Origin: Opitutaceae bacterium
Lineage (GTDB): Bacteria > Verrucomicrobiota > Verrucomicrobiia > Opitutales > Opitutaceae
NCBI GenBank assembly: GCA_019455245.1
Contig: JACFMR010000029.1
Span: 1-48,498, forward strand
Direction: 5' to 3'
Length of the DNA stretch: 48,498 nucleotides
The position numbers and the translations under genes were made by a program. Positions 8,327-17,132 of this stretch are shown here, in pieces (positions within the stretch are counted from its first letter, which is position 1; each line of letters begins with the position of its first letter). Below the pieces are notes generated by a model. It ran no database searches and was not told the origin of the DNA. It was given only the letters and a program-made list of their open reading frames with translations.

Positions 8327-9523
8327 TCAGGTGGATCCCAGGACCATGGGTTCCACCGCACCCGCCGCCGGTTGCACCGCACGGGTGGGTTTGACCCTGA
8401 CGGCCTGGCCTTGAAGAAATTCCTGGATGTGGTCGGCGGCCAACGCGGGTGCGTCTGCGGATTCCGCATCCATGGCGGCCGCCCAAGCGGCGGCTTGCCG
8501 GGCGGCATATTCCGGATGCCGGACCCGGGCCTGCCGCAGGGCTTGGGCCAGGTCCGGCAAGGTCTGCACGACCTCGCCGAAATGCCAGCAGGCATAATTG
8601 GGATCATGCTCCCAGGTCGTGGCATGGGCGTCGAGGAACACACAGGGCCGCGGGGTGGAGATGAATTCGTAAACCTGGCTGCTCACGTCGCCGAGATAGA
8701 TGTCGGCCGCAAGCGTGTAGGTCATGTCGCAGGAGCGTTCGGAGCCGGGATCAACCAAGATCTTGTCCGGGATGGCGGCAGCCTGCAGGCCGTCGCGGGT
8801 TTTCCGGGAGGCCGACTGAAAAAGCCGGATGTGCGGGGCAAAGATGAGGTTGAATTCGTCCTGCCCGGCGAACCAGTCGAGCACGGCCTTGCCCTGCCGG
8901 GGCCACGAACTGAGGGACGGGCAGAAGTGCGGGTTATAGAACACCACCGGCCGGTCGTTGGCGAACAACCGCGGGCGCTGCGCCTGCATGCGAGCGATGG
9001 CGCCCAGCTTGATTGAACCGGAAACGAGACAACGGCTTGCGTCAACCAGACCGGCGTCGATCATACGGGCGGCGTCCTTGCGGCCGGAGACCAGCACGAG
9101 GTCGAACCAGCGCAGACGGGGTTCGAAGCCGCGCGCCCGGTCGCCCGCCCCGTGCGGGATATGGATCAGCCGTACCGCCGGGGACAGGCGTTTCAGCAGC
9201 GTGGAGGTGCGCTCGGCGGTCACCACGGCATCGAAGTCGCCGAGCCGCCGGCGGTTGGCGAGGAGCAGGGGGATCTTCAGCGCGGAGGCAAACCGTTGCC
9301 TTCCGGCCATCCAACCGGCGGCACGGGGGACGGTGAGAGGCACCACCTTGCACCGTTGAGCGGGCCAAAGGTTGAGCACCCGATGCAGCATGGCGTGTTC
9401 GGCCTCGCTGGCATAAAAGCAGGTGATCTCCAAACGGACATCGGTGCTCAACTCGGCGGCGACCGGTGCGGTATGCAGCACCTGATGGGCGCCACCCAGA
9501 AACAGAAAGGCAAGACGGGGCAT
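8327..9523 (-). CDS. CDP-glycerol glycerophosphotransferase-like (TagB/TagF fold) protein
   Basis: The protein has 398 residues from ATG 9523; a TTG five codons upstream is less likely. It shows a GT-B-like layout with an N-terminal RLAFLFLGGAHQV strand and turn, an IHIPHGAG segment near residue 122, and a C-terminal block DIYLGDVSSQVYEFISTPRP. That block is characteristic of CDP-glycerol:poly(glycerophosphate) glycerophosphotransferases and related enzymes. It is the first gene of the leftward lipid group, 93 bp upstream of the CDP-alcohol transferase. I infer that it adds or extends a phosphorylated headgroup, or a glycan, on the lipid made by this cluster. The acceptor is not deducible. 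Confidence 0.65.
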   Translation of the reverse strand: MPRLAFLFLGGAHQVLHTAPVAAELSTDVRLEITCFYASEAEHAMLHRVLNLWPAQRCKVVPLTVPRAAGWMAGRQRFASALKIPLLLANRRRLGDFDAVVTAERTSTLLKRLSPAVRLIHIPHGAGDRARGFEPRLRWFDLVLVSGRKDAARMIDAGLVDASRCLVSGSIKLGAIARMQAQRPRLFANDRPVVFYNPHFCPSLSSWPRQGKAVLDWFAGQDEFNLIFAPHIRLFQSASRKTRDGLQAAAIPDKILVDPGSERSCDMTYTLAADIYLGDVSSQVYEFISTPRPCVFLDAHATTWEHDPNYACWHFGEVVQTLPDLAQALRQARVRHPEYAARQAAAWAAAMDAESADAPALAADHIQEFLQGQAVRVKPTRAVQPAAGAVEPMVLGST

Positions 9524-9562
9524 GGGGTGGGGAGACAAGCACTAACCATGCCCGCCGCGGGG

Positions 9563-10576
9563 TCAAGCCACGGTCTGACGGGTGCCGGTGCGCAGGGAGG
9601 CGAAGGCGGCGAGGTTGAACTTCACGGCCTGGATGCCTTCCGCCAGCGTGGCCATCAGGGTTGCCTTGCCTTCGCAGGCATCGAGAAAATCACCCGCCTG
9701 GGTGACGAACAGCGTGTCGCGGTCGATGGGCGGAAACGTTTCCCAAGTCCAGTTATCCGCCCCGCGGGCAAAATGCCCCCAGCGGTTGAGGTGGTATTCC
9801 ACCTTCACGCTGCCGTGTTCGGCGTTGAACTGCAGCGTGCCCTCGTTGGGGGCCTGGAACTGGTTGAGACAGAAGGTGACGAGGGCCCCTGCTTGGTTGC
9901 GGGTGACAATCGACACGGTGTCCTCAACCTCGACGCCCGCGAGCAGCTGGTGCGCGGCGTCGCACAGGAGCGACGTGGTGGGGCCGAGGATCCACTCGAT
10001 CAGATTTACCATGTGGGTCAGTCCATCCTGGATGGCGCCACCACCCTGCGCGTGATGGGCATAATAAATATCGCGGTAGGCGGGGCGGAAGAACGGAAAA
10101 TCCTGACCCGAGACGAGCGTGGCGGAGAGCACGCGGCCAAACTGGCCGCTGTGCAGAAAGGCGCGGGCGGCCCGGACCTCCTGCCGGCTGTGGTGCACGT
10201 AGGCCACTTGGCAGGCCCGGCCGCTGGCCGCGTGCGCAGCCTGCAGTGCATCCATGCCCTCAAGGTCGAGACTGAGCGGTTTTTCAATCAGGCAATGCCG
10301 GCCGGATTGCAGCACCGTGGTGGCAATGGCCACGTGACTCGGGGCGGGCGTGGCCACAACCACGGCGGTGACGGCGGGATCGGCGAGGGCGGCGCGCCAG
10401 TCGGTGACGGTGGGCACCTGATACTTGGCCGCCATGTCGGCTAGGATCGTGGGGCGCGTATCGCAGGCGATGGCGCGGCAGCGGCCGGTCTTGAGAAAGG
10501 TGCGCAGGTGGCGTTCGCCGATGCTGCCGCAGCCGATGATGAGAATGACGGGGAGGTTGTTCATGAAAGCATTCAC
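9563..10576 (-). CDS. Gfo/Idh/MocA-family oxidoreductase
   Basis: The protein has 337 residues from GTG 10576, giving a GTGA overlap with the preceding SDR; ATG 10564 is an alternative. The Rossmann motif is GCGSIGERH, the catalytic-lysine motif is LIEKPLS, and the C-terminal domain has the GGGAIQDGLTHMVN block with the conserved Asp and His. These NAD(P)-dependent enzymes oxidise or epimerise sugars, inositols or sugar acids. It is the last gene of the ten-gene leftward operon under the IclR regulator. Its exact substrate cannot be read from the sequence. Confidence 0.88.
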   Translation of the reverse strand: MNAFMNNLPVILIIGCGSIGERHLRTFLKTGRCRAIACDTRPTILADMAAKYQVPTVTDWRAALADPAVTAVVVATPAPSHVAIATTVLQSGRHCLIEKPLSLDLEGMDALQAAHAASGRACQVAYVHHSRQEVRAARAFLHSGQFGRVLSATLVSGQDFPFFRPAYRDIYYAHHAQGGGAIQDGLTHMVNLIEWILGPTTSLLCDAAHQLLAGVEVEDTVSIVTRNQAGALVTFCLNQFQAPNEGTLQFNAEHGSVKVEYHLNRWGHFARGADNWTWETFPPIDRDTLFVTQAGDFLDACEGKATLMATLAEGIQAVKFNLAAFASLRTGTRQTVA

Positions 10577-11352
10577 CAGACGGTCCAGCCGCCGTCGACC
10601 ACGAGGCTGTGGCCGGTGACGAACGAGGCGGCGTCGGAGAGGAGAAAGAGAACCGGGCCGACGATCTCGTCGTTGCGACCGATGCGGCCGAGCATGGTGC
10701 GTTGGCCCAGGTTGGCGACAAACTCCGGATGGGTGGCTTGCACGGCGGGGTTGGGAAACGGGCCCGGGGTCACGCAGTTGCAGCGTACGCCATCGCGACC
10801 GTAGTGCATGGCGAGGTAGCGCGTGAGTTGGATCAATCCGGCCTTGCTCACGCCGTAGTCAACCGGGTTGGGCTTCATCGGTGCGGCGTAGAGGGATTTG
10901 TCGGGCGCGACGACGCCATACATGCTGGCGAAAAGCACCAGGCTGCCATGTCCGCGTTTTTGCATCCGCGTGCCGAGTTCGCGGCCCAACACGAAAGTGG
11001 GGGTCAGCGAGTGTTCCAGCGTGGCCTGAAACTCGTCGGCCGGCAGCTCCTCGAAGGTGCGGCCCGCGGAAGAGGCAAACGCGAGATGCACGAGCCCGTC
11101 GGGCACGCCGTGTTCGTCAATCAGAGCGCGCACGGCCGCGGGCAGCGCTGCGGCGTCGTTGACATCGAGATCGTGAGCGAAGGTGCGTTCAAGTTTCTGC
11201 TCTGCGACGAGCCGGGCCGCGCGGCCGGGCAGGTCGAGGCATATGACTTTGGCGGCGCTGGCGTCGAGGGCGGTGGTGATGGCCGAGCCGAGATAACCGG
11301 CGCCGCCGGTCACCCAGATGGTTTTGCCTTGGAGATCGGAGAGTGGGTTCAT
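10573..11352 (-). CDS. Short-chain dehydrogenase/reductase
   Basis: The protein has 259 residues. The cofactor loop is VTGGAGYLGSA, the active site has FASMYG with the catalytic serine and YGVSK (YxxxK), and the C-terminus is SFVTGHSLVVDGGW. The usual NNAG motif is replaced by HLAFAS. An insertion before the tyrosine (SLYAAPMKPNPVDYGVSKAG) is shared with the second SDR of this operon and recalls PtmA-type enzymes of nonulosonic acid pathways. Its TGA overlaps the GTG of the following oxidoreductase. It probably oxidises a hydroxyl of the pathway intermediate with NAD(P). Confidence 0.88.
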   Translation of the reverse strand: MNPLSDLQGKTIWVTGGAGYLGSAITTALDASAAKVICLDLPGRAARLVAEQKLERTFAHDLDVNDAAALPAAVRALIDEHGVPDGLVHLAFASSAGRTFEELPADEFQATLEHSLTPTFVLGRELGTRMQKRGHGSLVLFASMYGVVAPDKSLYAAPMKPNPVDYGVSKAGLIQLTRYLAMHYGRDGVRCNCVTPGPFPNPAVQATHPEFVANLGQRTMLGRIGRNDEIVGPVLFLLSDAASFVTGHSLVVDGGWTVW

Positions 11353-11373
11353 GGACTTGGCGGGGTAAACAAA

Positions 11374-12489
11374 TCAATAGGTGGCGCGGGTGGCCGCGGC
11401 GACCATGCGGGTGACGCGGTCGAGATCGCCATCGGGCGGCAGTTGGTCGCCGGGCGCTATGATCAGGGCCGGGCTCTCATGGCGCAGCGCCAGCCAGGCT
11501 TCGACCTGGGCGTCGAACAACGCCAGTGGCACCGCGGGGCGAAAACTTCCGGGCGGCACGCCGCCGGAGAGCACGTAATCGGTACCGGCTTCGGCGCGGC
11601 ACTGCGCCGGGGTGAGGTCGCCCCACGGGGCGGGCGTCACGGCGTCGGCCCCGTCGATGCCGAGGTCGCGCGTGGTCTGCAGCAGGCCGCGCAGCCGGCC
11701 GTCGATGTGCGTGATCAGCGGTTTGCCGTGGGCGTGCGCGATCTCAGCCATCAGCCGGTAATGCGCGCCGCTGTGTCGGTGGAGCCAGGGCGGACTTTGC
11801 ACGTCGGCGGAAAGGTTGTCGGAATGAAACAGCACCTGCGACGGCCCCGCGGCCATGAGCCGGCAGACTTTCGCTTGGGCGGCATTGATGGTGGCGATGG
11901 TCTCGGTCAGTTCTTCTGGTTCATCAATCGCCAGCAGCACGGTCTGTTCGACGCCGGCGTAGCGGCTCATCAGAAAACCCATGCCGGAGTAGGGCACCTG
12001 CACGAGCGGCAGGCCGAGGTCGCCGACCTGCTCGTTCACCTCGTGAAACAGGTCCCAGTCGGCCGTGTAATCGAGATGCGCGAACACGTGGCGGATCACT
12101 TTAAGGTCGGCCACGTCCCGGATCATGTGCTGCACGATGGGCCAGCTGAAGGTGACCGGGGACCATTCACGGATCTCCTCCACCGTGCCGACGGGGGTCT
12201 CCCAGCGATGGTGATACTGTTCGCCGCGGATACCGGAGGTAACGCGCACCGACTCATCGTGCACCTCGCGGTAAAACGTGCCGAGATTGAGATGAATGGA
12301 CGCGCCGGTGCGGCGGTGCAGCGCGAGCAGGGCGGCGACCTTGTCGCGATTGGCGCCGTCGGTCTTGCCGGGGATGAATTTCCCGCCGCCGTTGCCCGCG
12401 TGCCAGTAGGAGAGATCCGCGATGGCCGGCACGGCGTCGGGTTGTTGTCCCGTGTAAGCGGCGAGCAGCCTTTCGCGGGGTGTCAGCAT
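11374..12489 (-). CDS. Uroporphyrinogen decarboxylase-family protein
   Basis: The protein has 371 residues with a TIM-barrel pattern. Recognisable family features are the opening LTPRERLLAAYTGQQPDAVPA, a central PLVQVPYSGMGF, ITHIDGRLRGLL and DGADAVTPAPWGD segments, and LSGGVPPGSF near the C-terminus. True HemE enzymes make coproporphyrinogen. Family relatives such as MtaA move methyl groups between corrinoid proteins and thiols. The sequence lacks an obvious HemE N-terminal arginine motif, and neither haem genes nor a corrinoid protein are nearby, so HemE is unlikely. Such UroD-like genes are frequent in catabolic loci and mostly uncharacterised. It sits between the two related SDR genes. 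Confidence 0.72.
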   Translation of the reverse strand: MLTPRERLLAAYTGQQPDAVPAIADLSYWHAGNGGGKFIPGKTDGANRDKVAALLALHRRTGASIHLNLGTFYREVHDESVRVTSGIRGEQYHHRWETPVGTVEEIREWSPVTFSWPIVQHMIRDVADLKVIRHVFAHLDYTADWDLFHEVNEQVGDLGLPLVQVPYSGMGFLMSRYAGVEQTVLLAIDEPEELTETIATINAAQAKVCRLMAAGPSQVLFHSDNLSADVQSPPWLHRHSGAHYRLMAEIAHAHGKPLITHIDGRLRGLLQTTRDLGIDGADAVTPAPWGDLTPAQCRAEAGTDYVLSGGVPPGSFRPAVPLALFDAQVEAWLALRHESPALIIAPGDQLPPDGDLDRVTRMVAAATRATY

Positions 12490-12517
12490 GGCTGGGATGG
12501 GGGCGGCGTGACCGCGC

Positions 12518-13306
12518 CTATTTCGCGGTGTAACCGCCGTCGACGGGGAGGTTGACGCCGGTGATGTAGGAGGAGGCGTCGCTGAGCAGGAAGATGACCG
12601 CGCCGTTGATCTCGTCGGGATTCGCCATGCGGCCGAGCATCGTCATCTTGCCGTAGCGTTCGAGAAAGGCGTCGGCCTGCGGGTTTTGCGGATTGTAGAT
12701 GCCACCGGGGGAGACGGTGTTGCAGCGCACTTTTTTCAGGCCGAAGTAGGAGGCGTAAAACCGGCTCATGTTGATCATGCCGGCCTTGTGGAAGAAGTAG
12801 TCGGGCATGGCTGACATGGCGGTGCCGGTGTAATTGTGCGGGTTGGGGCCGACCATGCCCATCATCGAGGAAATGCCCACGATGCTGCCGCCGGTTTCCT
12901 GCCGGCCCATGGTTTCGGCGAACGCGTTCAACGTGAGATAACAGCCGGTGGCGTTGGTCTCCATCGAGTCGCGCCACTCCTCGGCGTGCGGTTTTTCACC
13001 CTTCATCGGCCGGCTGACGGTATTGTAAACCAGACCGTCCACGCGACCGTGGGCGGCAATCACGGCATCGCGAAACGCGAGCACGGAGGCTTCGTCGCTG
13101 ACGATGAGTTTTTCAACGGACACCTCAACACCGGCGCGCCGGGCGTAATCGCGGTCGGCCTCGAAATTGGCCGGATCGCGCGTGCCGACGACGAGCGTGG
13201 CGCCGGCCCGGCCGATGGCGGCGACGAGTTCGCGGCCGAGCAGGCCGGTGCCGCCGACCTGCGCGATGATCTTGCCCTCGAGGGTGATGCCTTGGGGAGT
13301 GCTCAT
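12518..13306 (-). CDS. Short-chain dehydrogenase/reductase, PtmA-like
   Basis: The protein has 262 residues from ATG 13306 (MSTPQGITLEGK); the frame runs on upstream to 13360 but the extra residues do not look conserved. The cofactor loop is VGGTGLLG, unusual in lacking the Thr-Gly opening, and the active site is SSMMGM plus YFFHK (YxxxK). NNAG is replaced by YNTVS. The stretch VRCNTVSPGGIYNP, a following LGRMA segment and SYITGVNLPVDGG resemble PtmA-type SDRs. Together with the SDR at 10573-11352 it forms a related pair inside one operon, so they may act on successive intermediates or as partners. Confidence 0.87.
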   Translation of the reverse strand: MSTPQGITLEGKIIAQVGGTGLLGRELVAAIGRAGATLVVGTRDPANFEADRDYARRAGVEVSVEKLIVSDEASVLAFRDAVIAAHGRVDGLVYNTVSRPMKGEKPHAEEWRDSMETNATGCYLTLNAFAETMGRQETGGSIVGISSMMGMVGPNPHNYTGTAMSAMPDYFFHKAGMINMSRFYASYFGLKKVRCNTVSPGGIYNPQNPQADAFLERYGKMTMLGRMANPDEINGAVIFLLSDASSYITGVNLPVDGGYTAK

Positions 13307-13392
13307 ATGCGTGGGGTTTTCAGATGGAGCGTTGATTCCGTTGCGCGCCCCGACAGGCACGGGGATGTGCCCGGCCGCCTTGGGCCAAACGC

Positions 13393-14208
13393 TCAGGCAT
13401 AGGGATTGGCGTTCTTGGCGGAGTCGGGCAGCGCCGCGACGTTGCCCTGCATCAGCTTGAGGCGGTCGCGGAAAAAGACCTGGAGTGCGCCGACGTCGGA
13501 GCCGAGGTTGAAGACGTTGACGCCTTCGGCCACGAATTCCTCGAAGGGCACGAACAGGCCGGAGGTCATGGCAAATTTGCCGTTGGTGCGCGCGGCCTTG
13601 GCCACGCGCCGGCGGGCGGTGGTAACCTCCGGATCGGTGAGCTGACCGGCCTTGCCAATGCGGTGACTGAAATCGCCGGGGCCGAACAGGAAACCGTCGA
13701 AGCCCGGCACAGCGGCAATCTTTTCGACCTGAGCGAGACCCTCAGGCGACTCGATCTGCAGGATGACGAGTTTCTCGGTGTTGCTGTTTTCGAGATAATC
13801 GTCCTGCGGCACGGCGCAGTAGAGGCCGTCGGTGCAACCGCCGTCGAGGGCGCGCTTGCCGAGCGGGTGGAAGCGCGTCCATGAGACGATGCGCGCGGCT
13901 TCCTCGGCGCTTTCGACATGGGGCACGATGATGCCGGTGGCGCCGGCCTCAAGCGGACGGATGTAATCGGAGTAGCCGCCTTTCGACACGCGCACGAGGC
14001 TGTCCATGTCGTGCAAACGCGCGGCGCGAATGGTGTGTTCGAGCGTGGTCCAGTCGGTGGGCACGTGCTCGTTGCACAGCCACACGGCGTCGAAACCGCA
14101 CACGCCGGCGAGCTCGGTCACGCGCGGGTCGGTGAGGTTGAATTTGATGGTCGCGGGGAACTTGCCTTCGCGAAGAAGGCGTTTGATGCGGCTGGGACGG
14201 AGGTGCAT
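13393..14208 (-). CDS. HpcH/HpaI-family class II aldolase
   Basis: The protein has 271 residues. The fold is the phosphoenolpyruvate/pyruvate-type TIM barrel. Metal ligands are visible as Glu in ILQIESPEG and Asp in FLFGPGDFSH, and a GATGIIVPHVESAEEA block matches the family. Class II pyruvate aldolases reversibly split 2-keto-3-deoxy acids, or 4-hydroxy-2-oxo acids, into pyruvate and an aldehyde using a divalent metal. In this operon it is the best candidate for the carbon-carbon bond-cleaving step. Length is normal. The acceptor aldehyde is unknown. Confidence 0.87.
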   Translation of the reverse strand: MHLRPSRIKRLLREGKFPATIKFNLTDPRVTELAGVCGFDAVWLCNEHVPTDWTTLEHTIRAARLHDMDSLVRVSKGGYSDYIRPLEAGATGIIVPHVESAEEAARIVSWTRFHPLGKRALDGGCTDGLYCAVPQDDYLENSNTEKLVILQIESPEGLAQVEKIAAVPGFDGFLFGPGDFSHRIGKAGQLTDPEVTTARRRVAKAARTNGKFAMTSGLFVPFEEFVAEGVNVFNLGSDVGALQVFFRDRLKLMQGNVAALPDSAKNANPYA

Positions 14209-14242
14209 GAAGAGCGGTTTGGTTCGGTTTACGAAGAAAGGG

Positions 14243-15211
14243 TCAGCGCGGTGCGATGTCCTGCAGATTGATGAGCCGGCCGCCCTGTTCGCGGCTGAGT
14301 TTGCCGGCGATGACCAGCTTGATCAGCTCCACGGTTTCGCTGAAGGGAAACGGATGCACGCCGGTGCGCAGGTAGTCGACGAAGGCGGCCAATTGCGCCT
14401 TGAAGGCGAAGAAGCTGTCGCCCGACGCGAGCGCGCGGTTGCCGGCCGTGCCGCAGAGCTGCAGGCAGCCGAAGCTGCCGTACATGTCGGCGTTGGCGAT
14501 CACGACGATGTCGGCGCCGCAGCGGTGGGTGAGGTGCACGACGTTGCGCTCCTTGGTGCCGGTGTTTTGCGCGGTCAGGAAACCGGGGCCGAGGATCGGG
14601 TAAATGGCTTCCAAGGCGTGGATGCCGTAGGTCTCCCAGCTCTTGGCGGTGGTGATGCTGACGAAACGCAATTCGCCCAGCTCATGCGTCGAATGCCGGT
14701 AGGGCATGAACTCCTTGGTGTAGCGCATCGAGCTCGACGACATGATGGGCCGGCCGGCGGCCACCCAATCGGCGAAAGTGGTGAGATCGGTTTCGTTGTC
14801 GGCGAGCGGTTTGTCCACGAAGACCGGCAGGCCCGCCTCGACGAACGGCCGGGCGCGTTCGACGTGCTCGCCGCCGATGTCGGTCGCAATGATAACCGCA
14901 TCGACATGGCCGATGACGTCGGTGGGCTTGGCCACGACATTTGGAATCAGCGAGCACTTGGCAACGTGCCCGGCGGTGAAGCCACCTTCGCCGGCGCAGT
15001 GGATATGCGTGACCTTGGCACCGGGGATGGTGAGCGCTTCGGTCGGTTCCTTGTTGAGATACTGCGGGATGCCGGCAAACGGGCATTCCTTGGTCATGGC
15101 CTCGCGATCATAGCCGTTGAACATGGCGCTCCACGAATACGGGTGGCCGTTGCCCGGCGTGCAGCCGAGCATGGCGAGACGGATGTAGGCGGGGTTTTTG
15201 ACGAGGCTCAT
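14243..15211 (-). CDS. Gfo/Idh/MocA-family oxidoreductase, GNGHPYSW subtype
   Basis: The protein has 322 residues from ATG 15211 (MSLVKNPAYIRL); upstream frame residues are antisense noise over the RidA gene. The N-terminus has AMLGCTPGNGHPYSW in place of the classic GxGxxG loop, and a long inserted segment follows before the second strand. DAVIIATDIGGEH and VFVDKPLAD carry the expected nucleotide and catalytic-lysine motifs. This subtype recurs in sugar-degrading bacteria, with no function I can name with confidence. It starts 16 bp after the RidA stop within the IclR operon. Confidence 0.82.
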   Translation of the reverse strand: MSLVKNPAYIRLAMLGCTPGNGHPYSWSAMFNGYDREAMTKECPFAGIPQYLNKEPTEALTIPGAKVTHIHCAGEGGFTAGHVAKCSLIPNVVAKPTDVIGHVDAVIIATDIGGEHVERARPFVEAGLPVFVDKPLADNETDLTTFADWVAAGRPIMSSSSMRYTKEFMPYRHSTHELGELRFVSITTAKSWETYGIHALEAIYPILGPGFLTAQNTGTKERNVVHLTHRCGADIVVIANADMYGSFGCLQLCGTAGNRALASGDSFFAFKAQLAAFVDYLRTGVHPFPFSETVELIKLVIAGKLSREQGGRLINLQDIAPR

Positions 15212-15227
15212 GAAAGGAGGCGCGGGC

Positions 15228-15617
15228 TTACTTTTTCGGCACGGCCACGCAGTCGATCTCGTAGTGCAGGCTCGGGGGCAGGCAGCCGGTGATGGTGGTG
15301 CGGGCGGGGAAAGGTTCGGAGAAATACTCGCGGTAGAGTTCGTTGAACCGCGGGGTGTTGGCGGAGTCGCGGATGTAGTTGCGTGTCTGCACGACGTGCG
15401 CGAGGTCGCTGCCGGCGGACTCAAGCACCTGGCGGAGATTCTCCACCGAGCGGCGGAACTCCTCCTCAAACGAGGCTGAAATGATCTTGCCGGTTTTGTC
15501 CACCGACGCCTGGCCGGAGACGAAGATCAGGTCGCCCACACGCACGGCGGGGCTGAAGGGCAGATGCGACACGGGCGTGCTGGCATCCTTGGGATAGCTG
15601 ACGGCGGGATGGTTCAT
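15228..15617 (-). CDS. RidA/YjgF-family enamine/imine deaminase
   Basis: The protein has 129 residues from ATG 15617, which makes an ATGA overlap with the M81-family gene upstream; the longer frame is not needed. Conserved features are GDLIFVSGQ, FPARTTI with the catalytic Arg106, and HYEIDCVAV with Glu120. RidA proteins hydrolyse reactive enamine/imine intermediates released by PLP enzymes, giving the keto acid and ammonia. Two PLP enzymes (the aminotransferase two genes upstream and the DSD1-like protein across the operator) lie in this regulon. That supports a pathway with an imine intermediate. Confidence 0.9.
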   Translation of the reverse strand: MNHPAVSYPKDASTPVSHLPFSPAVRVGDLIFVSGQASVDKTGKIISASFEEEFRRSVENLRQVLESAGSDLAHVVQTRNYIRDSANTPRFNELYREYFSEPFPARTTITGCLPPSLHYEIDCVAVPKK

Positions 15618-17122
15618 AGAATGGTGAACTGCGGTTCGATAATCGGATCGAGCGGGAAAACGGGGCGGCGCAGCTTGCGCCATGGAAACGCCGCCGGGTC
15701 GCTGCGGCAAGGTCCGGCTGTGTCCACGAAATGCGTGGCGTGCATGATCGGGTCGTAGGCCCGGCGGTGCGCGACCGCGGCCTTGACGCCGATGACGGCA
15801 AAGTCGCGCGGTTCAATCCCCTGGCTGCGATACTGGCCGAGATCGAACGGCGGGGTTTTGTGACTGGTGAGCAGAATGGTGACGCCGCCGCTGCGCACGA
15901 CCGCGCAGGGGCCCATGTCGATGTGCATGCCGTGCATCGAGGCGAGGTGGCTGTTCTTGTCCTCCAGCTCAAACCGGCCGTCACTGCGCGAGACGAATGT
16001 CGCCGCGATTTCGACCGGTCCGGGATCAAGCCGGGAGCCTTTGCCACCGACGGCGATAGTCTTGGTGTCGCCCGGCTTGAGGTCGGCGAGCGCGGTCACG
16101 GCGGCGGGATCGTTGATGGCGACGAGGGCGTTGCGTGTGCCGTGCTTGAGCAGGGAACGGAGCACACCGGTGCAATCGCCGGGAGCGCCACCACCGATGT
16201 TGTCGGCGGGTTCGACGAGCAAAATGGGGCCGGGTGGATTGGCCGGCAGCGCGGCCACGATTTCGTCCACCGCCTGATACTCGATGCGGCCCTGCTCACG
16301 CAGCGACCAACACAAATCCGCCCCGCATTGCACCAGGTCGCGGGCGGCGGCGGGTTCCAGAGTGTGAATCAGGCTGAGCGAGACCCCGGTGTCCGGCGTG
16401 TCACCAAAGGAAAATCCCGGCACGACGTTGCACTCCCACACGCCGGGACGCGTTTGTTCCAGTTCCCGCGCGAACCGGGAGAGCGAGATCATCGGTTCGG
16501 TGGCCGTGCCGGTGGCGGGCGGCGCCCACACAATTGGCACACGGCACCACGTCATGCGCGGCACGGTCTTGTCCCGCAGACAGCGCGCGAGATGCCGGGC
16601 GGCGCGCACCGCGCTGTCCCGCGCATCGGTGTGCGGATTTTCGCGATACGCCACAAGTCCGCTGACGTGTGCGCACATGCGCGCGGTGAGGTTGGCGTGC
16701 AGGTCGAAGACACCGAACAGCGGTACGGTTTCTCCGCCGGGCAGCGCGCGCAGCCGCGCGAGCAGTTCGCCTTCGGGGTCGTCGAGCGATTGCGTGGCCA
16801 TGGCGCCGTGCAACACGAGGTAAACGGCATTCACGCCTGCGGCCAACGCCGGCCGAGCCCGGGTCTCGAATTCGAGCCAGAAGGTTTCGAACATCGCGTC
16901 CTCCACCGTGGCGCTGGGCGCGGCGCGGGCATCGATGGTCGGCACCACCGTCCAGCCCTCCTCCTGCGCCACGCTCAGAAAACCGTCGGTCGGCGAGGCG
17001 TCGCCGAGCTTTTTCAGGATGGCGTCATCACGCGTGACCTCGAAATCGTCCCACGCCGTCGTGCCATCCACGAAGGTGTGCGTTTCGTGAAAGAGGCCGG
17101 CGAAAAGGATGCGGGGTTTCAT
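15614..17122 (-). CDS. M81-family metallopeptidase (MlrC-like)
   Basis: The protein has 502 residues from ATG 17122 (MKPRILFAGLFHETHTF). The N-terminal domain has the HETHTF metal-binding segment, VFDLHANLT and SGLVAYRENPHTD. The C-terminal MlrC_C domain includes LLVEPADNIGGGAPGD. MlrC of sphingomonads cleaves linearised microcystin fragments at an Adda-Glu bond using zinc. Most relatives are uncharacterised and occur in amino-acid or amide catabolic operons. It overlaps RidA by four bases, so the products are made together. I infer hydrolysis of an amide or peptide-like substrate in this pathway; microcystin itself is not implied. Confidence 0.85.
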   Translation of the reverse strand: MKPRILFAGLFHETHTFVDGTTAWDDFEVTRDDAILKKLGDASPTDGFLSVAQEEGWTVVPTIDARAAPSATVEDAMFETFWLEFETRARPALAAGVNAVYLVLHGAMATQSLDDPEGELLARLRALPGGETVPLFGVFDLHANLTARMCAHVSGLVAYRENPHTDARDSAVRAARHLARCLRDKTVPRMTWCRVPIVWAPPATGTATEPMISLSRFARELEQTRPGVWECNVVPGFSFGDTPDTGVSLSLIHTLEPAAARDLVQCGADLCWSLREQGRIEYQAVDEIVAALPANPPGPILLVEPADNIGGGAPGDCTGVLRSLLKHGTRNALVAINDPAAVTALADLKPGDTKTIAVGGKGSRLDPGPVEIAATFVSRSDGRFELEDKNSHLASMHGMHIDMGPCAVVRSGGVTILLTSHKTPPFDLGQYRSQGIEPRDFAVIGVKAAVAHRRAYDPIMHATHFVDTAGPCRSDPAAFPWRKLRRPVFPLDPIIEPQFTIL

Positions 17123-17132
17123 GGGGTCAAAT

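Noticed and set aside
5619..9016. Long plus-strand frames of 566 and 631 codons
   Set aside because: Antisense to the Tam41-like, kinase, CDP-alcohol transferase and glycerophosphotransferase-like genes, all with clear motifs.
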